A stretch of 64,000 nt of DNA from Qaidamihabitans albus (GCF_016464705.1 NZ_JAEHOB010000009.1:1-64000); one strand, 5' to 3'; shown: positions 34,525-43,096, counted from the stretch's first letter. The notes: a model not told the origin generated them from the sequence alone. Program-made: numbers and translations.

Positions 34525-35781
34525 TCACGAAACGGGCCAGCGCAACGGGAGGTGCGTCAGACCATTGATGAAGTTCGAGGTGAGCCGCGTCGGCGGACCG
34601 GCGAGCTGTACCTCGGGTAGCCGCCTCAGCAGTTCGGTGAAGAAGATCCGCAGCTGTAACCTCGCGAACTGGGCGCCGAGGCACACATGCGGTCCCTGTC
34701 CGAACGCGAGATGGTCGTTGGGTTCGCGGGTGATGTCGAAGCGGTGCGGGTCGGGGAAAGCGCGCTCGTCGAAATGCGCGGACACGTGGTAGACGACCAC
34801 CTTGTCGCCGCGCCGGATGCGCCGGCCCCGCAGCCGCACGTCCTCGGTGGCGGTGCGGCGGAAGCTGAGCACGGGCGGATGCCACCGCAGCATCTCCTCG
34901 ACCGCGCCGGGCAGCAGCGTGCGGTCCGCCCGCAGCCGCCGGTACTCCCCCGGGTGCTCCGCGAGCGCCAGCACACCGCCCGGCAGCGCGCTGCGCACGG
35001 TGTCGTTGCCGGCGATCACCATGAGGAAGAAGAACATCTCCAGTTCGGCGTCGTCCAGCGAGCGGCCGTCCACCTCCGCCCGCACCAGCGCGGTCATCAG
35101 GTCGTCCCCGGGCCGCGCCCGTTTGTGCTCCGCGAGCCGGTGGGCGTAGTCGAACATGTCCCGCAGCATCGCGGGGGAGCGCGGGTTGACCGGCTTCCCG
35201 TCGGGCCCGCGCACCACCTCGGCATGCTCGGGGTCCTGATAACCAATCACCCGGTTCGTCCAGTGCAGCAGCAGTTCCCGGTCCTCGATCGGGACACCGA
35301 TCAGGTCGGCCAGGTTCGCCAGCGGAAAGTCGTCGGTGACGTCGACCGGAAGATCACACTCGCCGCGCGGGGCCACCCGATCGAGCAACGCGCGGGCACG
35401 TTCGGCGATCGTGGAGGCGGAGCGTTCGAGCCTGCGGCGCGTGAAGACGGCCGACACCAGCCTGCGCAGCCGCAGGTGCTCGGGCGGGTCCATGTTGAGG
35501 ATCATCCTGCGGATGAAGGCCAGGTCGTCGGGTTCCGGATCGCGGATCTGTGTCGCGCCGAGCCACGACGAGAACACCTCCGGCGTGCGGAGCACGTGCC
35601 TGACGTCGTCGTAGCGGGTGATCGCCCAGTACCCGGGCCCGGCGGGCCAGCCGAGCACCTCGTGCTCGTCCTGCCAGGCCACCGGCGCCGTGTCGCGCAG
35701 GTGCCGGAACGCCTCGTGTGGCACCCCGGCGGCGAAGACCCGCGGGTCGAACACGTCCGGCAGGCCGGCGGCCGCCGTCAT
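34525..35781 (-). CDS. Cytochrome P450
   Basis: A 418-aa class I P450. The I-helix has AGNDTV (acid-alcohol pair Asp-Thr present), the K-helix EMLRWHP, and the heme loop FGQGPHVCLGAQFAR with axial Cys367. The stretch LNMDPPEHLRLRRLVSAVFTRRRLE is the usual C-helix Arg/His region. It resembles actinobacterial P450s that hydroxylate steroids, terpenes or fatty acids. It needs a ferredoxin and reductase encoded elsewhere. The ATG overlaps the hydrolase stop by one base (ATGA type), so the two act in one pathway. Confidence 0.93.
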   Translation of the reverse strand: MTAAAGLPDVFDPRVFAAGVPHEAFRHLRDTAPVAWQDEHEVLGWPAGPGYWAITRYDDVRHVLRTPEVFSSWLGATQIRDPEPDDLAFIRRMILNMDPPEHLRLRRLVSAVFTRRRLERSASTIAERARALLDRVAPRGECDLPVDVTDDFPLANLADLIGVPIEDRELLLHWTNRVIGYQDPEHAEVVRGPDGKPVNPRSPAMLRDMFDYAHRLAEHKRARPGDDLMTALVRAEVDGRSLDDAELEMFFFLMVIAGNDTVRSALPGGVLALAEHPGEYRRLRADRTLLPGAVEEMLRWHPPVLSFRRTATEDVRLRGRRIRRGDKVVVYHVSAHFDERAFPDPHRFDITREPNDHLAFGQGPHVCLGAQFARLQLRIFFTELLRRLPEVQLAGPPTRLTSNFINGLTHLPLRWPVS

Positions 35782-36539
35782 CACCGTGCTCCCAGAAAGT
35801 CCTCGATCGCGGTGGCCAGGGCCACCGGTGTCTCGTCGATCGCGTAGTGGCCAGCGTTGCCGAAGACCACGAGCTCGCAGTTCGGGTACCACTTCTCGAA
35901 CGTCGCGCCCATGGTTTCCGCGTCGAGCGCGGGGTCGTGCTCCCCCACGATGACCCGGACGGGCACGTCGCGGCCCTCGATCTCGCCGTGGAAGTCGGTG
36001 CGTGCCCACGCCTGGAGATACTCGGCGACGGCCCGCGGGTCCGAATGCTCCAGCGAGTGCCGGACCATCGCGTCCAGCCAGGTCCCGGTGAGGCGGTTGC
36101 CGGTGGTGAAGTCGATGATCGCGCGCCGGTTGCCCGGGTTCTCGGCCGCGCCGGAGAACAGCTCCCAGCTCTGCTCGTCGAAGGGCACACCGCAGGCGGG
36201 CACCGGTGAGATGCCGACGAGCGCCCGCACCCGCTCGGGCGCATCGGCCAGCACCCGCTGCATCACGCTGCCGCCCATCGAGTGACCGACAAGCGAGAAC
36301 CGGTCCAGCCCCTGCTCGTCCGCGAGGCCGATGACGTCGGCCGCGGCCTCGGCGATCGAATGCTCCCCCTGCTCAGATCTGCGCGCTCCGTACCCGCGGT
36401 AGTCCGGGAAGAGATAGCTGAACCGCTCTCCGTCCAGATAGGGCTGCACCGGCCGCCACGCGGCCGCGGAACCGAACCATCCGTGCAGTGCGATGACGGC
36501 GTGCGCACCGTCGCCGACACGCTGGACTTCACTGGCCAC
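35781..36539 (-). CDS. Alpha/beta hydrolase (Ser nucleophile)
   Basis: A 252-aa hydrolase starting at GTG 36539. The nucleophile elbow is GHSMGG with Ser87, the oxyanion loop is LHGWFGSAAAW, Asp of the triad lies in VGEHDPALD and His in GNAGHYAID. It is the first gene of the operon with the P450 and is divergent from an IclR regulator. Esterase, lactonase or C-C hydrolase activity on a P450 product or on its precursor is likely. Confidence 0.9.
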   Translation of the reverse strand: MASEVQRVGDGAHAVIALHGWFGSAAAWRPVQPYLDGERFSYLFPDYRGYGARRSEQGEHSIAEAAADVIGLADEQGLDRFSLVGHSMGGSVMQRVLADAPERVRALVGISPVPACGVPFDEQSWELFSGAAENPGNRRAIIDFTTGNRLTGTWLDAMVRHSLEHSDPRAVAEYLQAWARTDFHGEIEGRDVPVRVIVGEHDPALDAETMGATFEKWYPNCELVVFGNAGHYAIDETPVALATAIEDFLGAR

Positions 36540-36570
36540 CGTATCCTCCGAGTGCTATATTCGCTCCTCT

Positions 36571-36597
36571 GGTGCCGCTTTCGCACCTTGCGAGGTG
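36571..36597. promoter_or_regulatory. Inverted repeats between hydrolase-P450 operon and IclR gene
   Basis: Two overlapping inverted repeats, GGTGC-7 nt-GCACC (36571-36587) and CACCT-TGCG-AGGTG (36584-36597), fill the 59-bp space between the divergent starts at 36539 and 36599. IclR proteins bind such palindromes in their own promoter region, so this is the likely operator. Confidence 0.5.
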
Positions 36598-36598
36598 A

Positions 36599-37306
36599 AT
36601 GGTGAAACACACCACACACGGTGTCAACCGTCCGCCGTCCGCCTACTCGCAGACACTGGGCCGGGGGCTGCGCGTGCTCGAGATCCTGCGCGAGAACCCC
36701 GGCGGGCTCGGCGTGAACGGGATGGCGACGGCACTCGGCACGCACCGCACGGTCGTCTACCGGCTGCTCGGCACGCTGCGGGCACATGGACTCGTGGCGC
36801 AGGAGGCCGATGGGCGGTTCCGGCTCGGCGCGGGCCTGCTCGGGCTCGCGGGCGGCGTGCGCGCCGATCTCAGAGTGCTGGCCGAGCCGCGGCTCGCCGT
36901 GCTGGCGGACGAGGTGGCCGCGACGGCGTTCCTCACGCTCGCCGAGGGCGACGAGGCGGTCAACGCCTGCTCCGTCGAACCGCGCCGGGCACAGTTGCAC
37001 GTCGGCTACCGGGTGGGCGTGCGGCATCCGCTCACCGTGAGCGCCGCCGGTATCGCGATCCTCGCCGCCCGGCCGCCCGCCGCGGGTGAACGCGCAGCGA
37101 TCGCCCGCGCCCGTGAACGTGGCTACGCGGTCACCGCGGGCGAGCTGGAACCTGGCGCATGGGGGCTGGCCGTCGCGCTTCCCGTACGGGACGGCGAAGC
37201 GGAGGCCAGTATCGGCGTGGTGGCGCTCACCGAACTGGATGCCGAAGAGGTGGCCGGTGCCGTCCGGGCGACGGCGCGGGCGATCGCCGCGCAACTGATG
37301 TCGTGA
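36599..37306 (+). CDS. IclR-family transcriptional regulator
   Basis: A 235-aa IclR protein. The winged HTH lies at about 18-70 (LGRGLRVLEILRENPGGLGVNGMATALGTHRTVVYRLLGTLRAHGLV). The effector domain includes NACSVEPRRAQLHVGYRVGVRHPLTVSAAGIAILAARP. Typical IclR size is about 250 aa, so this is slightly short at the C-terminus. Divergent from the hydrolase-P450 operon, which it probably represses. A bidirectional terminator follows its stop. Confidence 0.92.
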   Translation: MVKHTTHGVNRPPSAYSQTLGRGLRVLEILRENPGGLGVNGMATALGTHRTVVYRLLGTLRAHGLVAQEADGRFRLGAGLLGLAGGVRADLRVLAEPRLAVLADEVAATAFLTLAEGDEAVNACSVEPRRAQLHVGYRVGVRHPLTVSAAGIAILAARPPAAGERAAIARARERGYAVTAGELEPGAWGLAVALPVRDGEAEASIGVVALTELDAEEVAGAVRATARAIAAQLMS

Positions 37307-37321
37307 CCCGGGCCCGGCATG

Positions 37322-37357
37322 CCGCCGCCCCCGCTGCCGGAGCTGCGGGGGCGGCGG
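37322..37357. terminator. Bidirectional hairpin terminator
   Basis: CCGCCGCCCCCGC (37322-37334) pairs perfectly with GCGGGGGCGGCGG (37345-37357) over a 10-nt loop. It sits in the 64 bp between the convergent IclR and betaine-binding protein genes and serves both. Confidence 0.75.
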
Positions 37358-37370
37358 GCGGAAAGGCCGG

Positions 37371-38312
37371 TTACAGGTTTCCGGCCTTGAGCGACTGAAT
37401 GTAGTCGGGGTTGTCCTGCAACCACTGGTCGACGGACTCGTCGTTCTTCTCACCGTTGTTCTCGAAGAACATGATCTTCTCGAGCGAGCTCAGCTGCTCG
37501 TCGGTGAGCTTGAAGTTGCTGATCCACTCCGCGGCCTGGCCGAAGTCCTCGGAGAAGCCGCTCCGCGCGAAGGCGTGGATCTCCTCCGGGTCGCCCAGCG
37601 CGTTCTTCGGGTCCTCGAGGTCCCGGATGGGGAACGCGTCGTAGGCCCAGTGCGGCCGCCACAGCGTCACGACCACGTTGTCGCCGCGGTCGATCGCACC
37701 CTCGAGCTCGGCGAGCATCGCCGGGGTCGAGGACTCGACGAGCTCCATGTCCTGCAGACCGTACTGCGGGATCACCTCTTCCTTGGTGATCCGGGTGAGG
37801 CCCGCGCCGGGCTCGATGCCGACGATCTGGTTGCCGAACTGGTCCGCGGCACCGGCGAGCTCCTCGAGAGACTGGATCGGAGCGTCCTCGTTGACCGCGA
37901 TGGTCAGCGGCGCGTTGTCGTACCAGACACCGAGGTCCTCGATGTTGTCCTTGTGCTCGTTCCAGTAGTCCTCGTGCGTGGAGGGCAGCCACGCGTCGAA
38001 CGACACGTCGAACTGGCCCTGCGCCACACCCGCGTAGATGGGGCCGGGGTCGGCGGTCTCGTAGCTGACGTTCGCACCCTCCTCCTCGAGGATGTGTCCC
38101 CACAGGTGCGAGGCCGCGATTCCCTCTTCCCAGCCGCTGAATACGCCGATCGTGACGTCCTTGCCCTGCAGCGAGCCGTTGCCACCAGCTTGGCCCTGGT
38201 CGCCGGCTTCGCCGCCTCCGTCGTCCCCGCCGCCACAGGCCGCGAGGACCAGAGCGGTGGCGGCGGCTCCGGCGATCAGTCGCGCTGACTTTCCGAACTT
38301 GCTTCTGTGCAT
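37371..38312 (-). CDS. opuAC: Glycine betaine/proline ABC transporter, substrate-binding lipoprotein
   Basis: A 313-aa lipoprotein. The signal ends LVLAACGGGDD, with Cys as the lipidation site. The mature domain has TIGVFSGWEEGIAASHLWGHILEEEG, FDAWLPSTHEDYW, IGIEPGAGLT and TLWRPHWAYDAFPIRDLEDPK, the OpuAC pattern whose Trp residues form the cation-pi cage for quaternary ammonium ligands. Third gene in the operon with ATPase and permease, 71 bp after the permease stop. Likely osmoprotectant uptake of glycine betaine, proline betaine or choline. Confidence 0.92.
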   Translation of the reverse strand: MHRSKFGKSARLIAGAAATALVLAACGGGDDGGGEAGDQGQAGGNGSLQGKDVTIGVFSGWEEGIAASHLWGHILEEEGANVSYETADPGPIYAGVAQGQFDVSFDAWLPSTHEDYWNEHKDNIEDLGVWYDNAPLTIAVNEDAPIQSLEELAGAADQFGNQIVGIEPGAGLTRITKEEVIPQYGLQDMELVESSTPAMLAELEGAIDRGDNVVVTLWRPHWAYDAFPIRDLEDPKNALGDPEEIHAFARSGFSEDFGQAAEWISNFKLTDEQLSSLEKIMFFENNGEKNDESVDQWLQDNPDYIQSLKAGNL

Positions 38313-38383
38313 GTCATTCTCTCCTCGGGCATCCGACCTAGGTCTGCGCGACACCCACGTTGTGACTCTGCGGTAATGGCGGC

Positions 38384-39238
38384 TCACGCCGTCTGTTCCA
38401 GACGCGCGACCGCCGACCGGGCCCCGAGGGCCGCGGTCACCCTGTCCAGGTAGATCGCGAGGATCACCACGGACAGGCCGGCCTCGACACCGAGACCGAC
38501 GTCCAATCGGGAAATTGCTGAAAGAACCTGCTGACCCAGTCCGGGCGCGCCGACGAAACCGGCGAGCACGACCATCGACAACGACAGCATGATGACCTGG
38601 TTGATGCCCGCCATGATCGTCACCAGCGCGAGCGGCAGCTGGATGTTGCGCAGGATGCTGCCCGGGGTGCTGCCGAAGGCGTGGCCCGCCTCCACCACCT
38701 CGGCGTCCACCTGCCTGATCCCGAGCTCGGTGAGGCGGATACCCGGGGGTACCGCGAAGATGACCGTGGCGATCATTCCCGGCACCACGCCGACCCGGAA
38801 CAGGACCACGGCGGGAATGAGGTAGACCAACGGCGGCATCGTCTGCATGAAGTCCAGCACGGGCCGCACCGCGTTGCTGACGATGCGCGAGCGCGCCGCC
38901 ACGATCCCGATCGGGATCGCCACGATCGTCGCGACCACGACGGCGATGGTCACCAGCGCGAGCGTCTGCATCGCGTTCTCCCACTGGTCTACGAACTGGA
39001 TCAGCAGCAGGGCGGCCGCGCCGACGACACCGAACCGCCAGCCACGCACCAGCCAGCCGAGCACACCGAGCAGCAGGACCATCACCCAGAACGGCGAGAG
39101 CTCGAGCAGGCTGGACAACTGTTCGTAGGCGGCGATCAGGACGTCGCGGATGAACGCGAAGACCGGCTGGAACGTGTCCTGGACCCAGTCGATGGCGTCC
39201 TCGACCCAGACACCGATCGGGATGCGCCACTCATCCAT
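38384..39238 (-). CDS. opuAB: Glycine betaine/proline ABC transporter, permease
   Basis: A 284-aa inner-membrane permease. An N-terminal soluble stretch (WVEDAIDWVQDTFQPVF) is followed by six helices. The binding-protein-dependent transport motif is EAGHAFGSTPGSILRNIQLPLALVTIMAGINQVI, which docks the ATPase. It overlaps the ATPase gene end by eight bases and precedes the binding protein gene. Confidence 0.93.
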   Translation of the reverse strand: MDEWRIPIGVWVEDAIDWVQDTFQPVFAFIRDVLIAAYEQLSSLLELSPFWVMVLLLGVLGWLVRGWRFGVVGAAALLLIQFVDQWENAMQTLALVTIAVVVATIVAIPIGIVAARSRIVSNAVRPVLDFMQTMPPLVYLIPAVVLFRVGVVPGMIATVIFAVPPGIRLTELGIRQVDAEVVEAGHAFGSTPGSILRNIQLPLALVTIMAGINQVIMLSLSMVVLAGFVGAPGLGQQVLSAISRLDVGLGVEAGLSVVILAIYLDRVTAALGARSAVARLEQTA

Positions 39239-40295
39239 GGGTGACCTCCCCTTCCGCCGTCAGCTCCGTCGGGGCGACGTCGCCGGCGGCCATCGAGCTC
39301 AGCAGCGTTTCACGGCGGATGACGCCGACCAGCCGCCGGTCGTCGTCGACGACCGCCACCGGCAGCGGGCTCTGCGCCGAGAGGCTGAAGACATCGGCGA
39401 GCATGGTGCCCGGCGACACCGTCGGCTGACCGCGCTCGAGGGCGCCGTCGCCGACGGGCTCCATCACGGTGGCCGCCGTCAGCACGCGCGTGCGATCGAC
39501 GTCCTGCACGAACTGGGCGACGTAGTCGTTCGCCGGCTTACGCAGGATCGCCTCCGCCGTGTCGATCTGCACGATCCGGCCTGCCCGCATCATCGCGATC
39601 CGGTCACCGAGGCGCATCGCCTCGTTGAGGTCGTGCGTGATGAACACGATCGTCTTGGCCAGCCGCTGCTGCAGTTCCAGGAGCTGGTCCTGCATCTCCC
39701 TGCGGATCAGCGGGTCAAGCGCGGAGAACGCCTCGTCCATGAGCATGATGTCGGTCTCGGCGGCGAGCGCGCGGGCAAGGCCGACCCGCTGCCGCATCCC
39801 GCCGGAGAGCTGCTGAGGCAGCTTGTCCTCCCAGCCGTCCAGGCCGACCATCGCCAGCGCGTCCCTGGCCTTGGCGGCTCGCTCGTCCTTCTTCAGCCCG
39901 CGCACCTTCAGCGGGTAGGCGGCGTTCTCCAGCACTGTCCGGTGCGGCAGCAGCGCGAAGTGCTGGAAAACCATGCTCATCTGGTCTCGGCGCAGCGTGC
40001 GCAGCGCGGCGGGGTTCAGTGCGGCGATGTCGTCCCCGCCGACGTAGACGTGCCCGGCCGTCGGTATCAGCAGCCCGTTCAGCGTCCGGATGAGTGTCGA
40101 CTTTCCCGAACCGGACAGTCCCATCACCACGAAGATCTCGCCGGGCTTGACGTCGAAGGTCACGTCGATCACGGCGGGAGTGGCTCCGAGCGGGATCACG
40201 TCCTCACGGCTCGCACCCTCCTGTAGCCGGCGTACCGCCTCATCGGCTCGCCGGCCGAAGACCTTGTAGAGCCCTTCCGTCCGTATCGCAGCCAC
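39231..40295 (-). CDS. opuAA: Glycine betaine/proline ABC transporter, ATP-binding protein with CBS domains
   Basis: A 354-aa ATPase. Walker A GLSGSGKST is at residues 59-67, signature LSGGMRQR, Walker B IMLMDEAFSALD, and the switch His in FITHDLNEAMRLGDRIAMM. The C-terminal 90 residues form tandem CBS motifs (VMEPVGDGALERG, VAVVDDDRRLVGVIRRE), which in OpuA-type proteins sense ionic strength or nucleotides and gate the transporter. Start at GTG 40295 because GAAAGG is five bases ahead; an in-frame GTG lies two codons upstream. Confidence 0.93.
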   Translation of the reverse strand: MAAIRTEGLYKVFGRRADEAVRRLQEGASREDVIPLGATPAVIDVTFDVKPGEIFVVMGLSGSGKSTLIRTLNGLLIPTAGHVYVGGDDIAALNPAALRTLRRDQMSMVFQHFALLPHRTVLENAAYPLKVRGLKKDERAAKARDALAMVGLDGWEDKLPQQLSGGMRQRVGLARALAAETDIMLMDEAFSALDPLIRREMQDQLLELQQRLAKTIVFITHDLNEAMRLGDRIAMMRAGRIVQIDTAEAILRKPANDYVAQFVQDVDRTRVLTAATVMEPVGDGALERGQPTVSPGTMLADVFSLSAQSPLPVAVVDDDRRLVGVIRRETLLSSMAAGDVAPTELTAEGEVTHG

Positions 40296-40655
40296 GATCA
40301 CCTTTCGCTCGGGGACAGCGCGGGACGGGTCCGCTCGCGCGTACGCCGCGTAACCGGTGCACTGCGCAGGGCACTCCGGGTCGTACCGGCGTCCCGGCAC
40401 GGCTCGATTCGCGACGCCGGGCGCCACCACGCGCAGCACGGTGGTCGCGACTGTGCAGACCCGCCCTCTCGTCGTTCGAATTGCAACCTACTCGCTCGGT
40501 GCCCGACATTTCGACACGCAACGTCCAATCGACGCGCTCGAATGGATCAATCGAGACCTGCTCGTGACACTCCGCAACATCGTTCAACGCTGAGTCCCGG
40601 TATGCGGACCGCATCGGTGACGCACCGTGGCCGAACAGGCACCAGGGGCACCAAG

Positions 40656-40703
40656 CCTCGTGAGTGCGCACATGAGTTCTAACTCACGTGCGCATTCACG
40701 AGG
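40656..40703. repeat. 48-bp palindrome at the end of the TetR gene
   Basis: Arms of 23 bp from CCTCGTGAGTGCGCAC to GTGCGCATTCACGAGG around CT, with two mismatches. It overlaps the TetR stop codon at 40696-40698 and could end that transcript. The rest of 40296-40655 upstream of the betaine operon holds no gene, only the promoter area of the operon, which I could not resolve further. Confidence 0.7.
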
Positions 40704-41292
40704 GCAGGATTCCGGCGATCAGGGTCTTCACCAGCCGGGTGGCCAGTTTCCGCAGCTCCTCCTCCGCCGGGCGCTCGCCGGTGAAGTTGAGCAGGAACGC
40801 CTGCTGGAAGCACGCTCCGCAGAGCAGGGTGGCGGCCGCGTCGACGTCCACCGCGCGGCCGACCCGGCCGAGCCGCTGCTCCGCCCGCAGGTACCCGGCG
40901 AGCCCGTCGACCGGCCCCCGTGGACCGGCGGAACCGAGTTCGCGCAGGCGGTCGCGGTGCGCGGTGAGTAGCCGCCGGGAGGAGAAGACCGACGCGGAGA
41001 TGGGGAAACCCTCGGAGTAGAAGGCGATCGCGGTGCGCGCCACCTCCACCAGGTTCGCACGCACGGTTCGCCGGCCCGCCCGCCCCGGCAGCTCGTCGAG
41101 CAACCTGCCCAGCTCCGGCAGCCGCTCGTCGAGGACGTTGAGGAAGATCTCGGTCTTGTCCTCGAAGTGCTTGTACAGCGCGGCCTCCGAGTAGCCCGCC
41201 GCGCGGGCGATCTGCTTGGTGGTCGCGTGCGCGTAGCCCTCGGCACGCATGATCTTCGCGGCGGCGGCGACGATGTCCTCGCGCGTGCCCAT
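40696..41292 (-). CDS. TetR-family transcriptional regulator
   Basis: A 198-aa TetR regulator from the ATG at 41292, which follows GAGGAG; an in-frame start at 41331 is less likely. HTH at about 9-55 (IVAAAAKIMRAEGYAHATTKQIARAAGYSEAALYKHFEDKTEIFL). The ligand domain is all-helical. It is divergent from an NAD(P)-binding protein gene with nested inverted repeats between, so it probably represses both. Confidence 0.93.
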   Translation of the reverse strand: MGTREDIVAAAAKIMRAEGYAHATTKQIARAAGYSEAALYKHFEDKTEIFLNVLDERLPELGRLLDELPGRAGRRTVRANLVEVARTAIAFYSEGFPISASVFSSRRLLTAHRDRLRELGSAGPRGPVDGLAGYLRAEQRLGRVGRAVDVDAAATLLCGACFQQAFLLNFTGERPAEEELRKLATRLVKTLIAGILPS

Positions 41293-41318
41293 CGCTGCTC
41301 CTCTGCTCCCTTGACGTG

Positions 41319-41359
41319 GGTAAGTGCTCACTCACTATAGTGGTGAGCAAACACTTACC
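41319..41359. promoter_or_regulatory. TetR operator with nested inverted repeats
   Basis: Two 17-mers, GGTAAGTGCTCACTCAC (41319-41335) and GTGAGCAAACACTTACC (41343-41359), form an inverted repeat with 13 of 17 positions paired. The perfect palindrome CACTATAGTG (41333-41342) lies in the centre. Two TetR dimers could bind, overlapping the divergent promoters. Confidence 0.65.
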
Positions 41360-41371
41360 AAGGAGGGCACG

Positions 41372-42007
41372 ATGCGACTCACGGTTCTGGGGGCCAGCGG
41401 CGGGACGGGCACGCAGGTGGTGCGCCAGGCACTCGAGTCGGGCCATCAGGTGACCGCCGTGGTGCGCGATCCCGCCCGGCTGGACGTTTCACCGCACGAC
41501 GGGCTCGACGTCGTGGCCGCCGACCTCGCCGATGTCGCGGCGATCGAGCCGCTGGTGAAGGACAGGGATGCGGTGATCTCCGCGCTCGGCAGCCGGGACC
41601 GCGGGCCCACGACGGTGTGCACGGACGGAGCGCGCTCCACGATCGCGGCGATGACGGCGACCGGCGGCGGGCGGCTGCTCGTGGTCAGCGCGAGCGGGTT
41701 CCACACGGCGGGTGACGGCATCGTGCCGCGGGCCGTCGTGAAGCCCCTGCTGAAGCGGCTGCTGCGCCATCCCTTCGCCGACATGGCGCGGATGGAGGAA
41801 CTTCTCCGCGAGAGCGGGCTGCGCTGGACCATCGTCCGGCCGCCACAGCTCACCGACGGCCCGCGTACCGGCGCTGTCCGCAGCCGGATCGACGCCAACG
41901 TCCGGGGTTCGTTCCGGATATCCCGCGCCGATCTGGCCGACTTCCTCCTCCGCGCAGCCGGGGACGAGTCACTGGCCGGCGTGGCGGTCTCCGTCGCCCG
42001 TGCGTGA
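41372..42007 (+). CDS. NAD(P)H-binding SDR-like protein (NmrA/atypical SDR)
   Basis: A 211-aa Rossmann-fold protein. The nucleotide-binding motif is GASGGTGTQVVRQAL at residues 7-21, followed by AVVRDPARLD and DAVISALGS as in NmrA-like flavin reductase or NAD-dependent epimerase relatives. VSASGFHTAG and WTIVRPPQLTD complete the fold. AAGGAGG precedes the ATG at 41372. It is divergent from the TetR gene, so likely part of a small-molecule response. Confidence 0.9.
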   Translation: MRLTVLGASGGTGTQVVRQALESGHQVTAVVRDPARLDVSPHDGLDVVAADLADVAAIEPLVKDRDAVISALGSRDRGPTTVCTDGARSTIAAMTATGGGRLLVVSASGFHTAGDGIVPRAVVKPLLKRLLRHPFADMARMEELLRESGLRWTIVRPPQLTDGPRTGAVRSRIDANVRGSFRISRADLADFLLRAAGDESLAGVAVSVARA

Positions 42008-42052
42008 GCACCCGCGCGGGCCGCACCCGGCACCGACTAGCATCCGTCGACC

Positions 42053-42931
42053 ATGGAGACCGGGCTGCGGGACGACGCGCTGCGCGCGTGGCATGCCGGG
42101 GGCGTCGAGCTGACGACGCCGTGGGGCAACGTGTTCACCCGGCACAACGAGGGCAGCGGCCCCACCCTGCTACTCCTGCACGGCTACCCCACCAGCTCCT
42201 ACGACTGGCATGCCCTGCTTCCGCTGCTCGGCGACCGTCCACTGCTGACACTGGACTTCCTCGGCTTCGGCCTGTCCGCCAAGCCGCGCCGCCACCGCTA
42301 CAGCCTGATCGAACAGGCGAAGATCGCGGAGCATGTGGTCGGCGCGCTCACCACCGGACCCGTCATCGTGTTCGGGCACGACATGGGGACCTCGGTGGCC
42401 ACCGAGCTGATGGCCCGCGACACCGAGCAGGCACTGAGCTTTCCACTCCAACGGGTGATCCTGTCCAACGGCAGCGTGCTGCTCGACCGGGCACGGCTGC
42501 GTCCCGTCCAGAAGCTGCTGCGCTCACCGGCCGGCCCGCTGGTGTCGGCGCTGAGCAACCGGCGCATGTTCCACCGGCAGCTCGGCGCGGTGTTCTCCAC
42601 CGGACACCCGCTCACCACGGCGGAGGCCGACCGGCACTGGGAACTGCTGACCGTCCACAATGGGCACCGCAGGTTGCACCGGCTCACCGCGTACCTCCGT
42701 GAGCGGGTCCGGTATGCCCCGCGCTGGCACGGCGCCGTCCGGGACTGGCCCGGCCAGGTCGGCTTCCTGTGGGGCCTGCGCGACCCGGTCGCCACGGCCG
42801 ACGTGCTCGACGGGCTGCGCGAGCTGCGCCCCGACGCCGCCGTCGTCGCCCTGCCCGAGCTCGGCCACTACCCGCAACTGGAGGACCCCGCCGCGGTGGC
42901 GCGCGGGCTGGAGGTCCTGCTCCCGAGCTGA
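42053..42931 (+). CDS. Alpha/beta hydrolase (haloalkane dehalogenase/epoxide hydrolase-like)
   Basis: A 292-aa enzyme with Asp110 in the nucleophile elbow GHDMGT, LHGYPTSSYDW for the oxyanion region, DFLGFGLSAKPRRHRYS, and His in ELGHYPQLEDP. Asp-type nucleophile and the cap domain pattern fit the haloalkane dehalogenase/epoxide hydrolase clade. It follows the NAD-binding protein gene by 45 bp and may be co-transcribed. A 49-bp palindrome comes right after the stop. Confidence 0.88.
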   Translation: METGLRDDALRAWHAGGVELTTPWGNVFTRHNEGSGPTLLLLHGYPTSSYDWHALLPLLGDRPLLTLDFLGFGLSAKPRRHRYSLIEQAKIAEHVVGALTTGPVIVFGHDMGTSVATELMARDTEQALSFPLQRVILSNGSVLLDRARLRPVQKLLRSPAGPLVSALSNRRMFHRQLGAVFSTGHPLTTAEADRHWELLTVHNGHRRLHRLTAYLRERVRYAPRWHGAVRDWPGQVGFLWGLRDPVATADVLDGLRELRPDAAVVALPELGHYPQLEDPAAVARGLEVLLPS

Positions 42932-42934
42932 TCT

Positions 42935-42983
42935 CCCCAATGTGGCAGCCGTCGCGTTCAACGCAACCGACGCCACATTGGGG
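42935..42983. repeat. 49-bp palindromic element, second copy
   Basis: Same outer arms as the element at 23547 (CCCCAATGTGGC / GCCACATTGGGG) around a central base at 42959. The inner arms differ from the first copy and pair with four mismatches. It begins four bases after the hydrolase stop codon. Confidence 0.8.
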
Positions 42984-42999
42984 CGGCCAGATCGCCGCC

Positions 43000-43015
43000 G
43001 TATAGGTCATTATAC
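43000..43015. promoter_or_regulatory. GTATAGGTCATTATAC element upstream of IclR
   Basis: Flanked by CC and GG it forms the inverted repeat CCGTATA-6 nt-TATACGG (42998-43017), 80 bp before the IclR start. A copy differing by one base lies at 31679. It could be an operator or a promoter -10 region. The short sequence alone does not decide. Confidence 0.5.
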
Positions 43016-43096
43016 GGCTAGCGTGTCCGAAGTATCGGACCCAGGTCGGGTATCTTGGACGGCGATCGACAACGACGGCGGCGAGAGGAGACGGGC

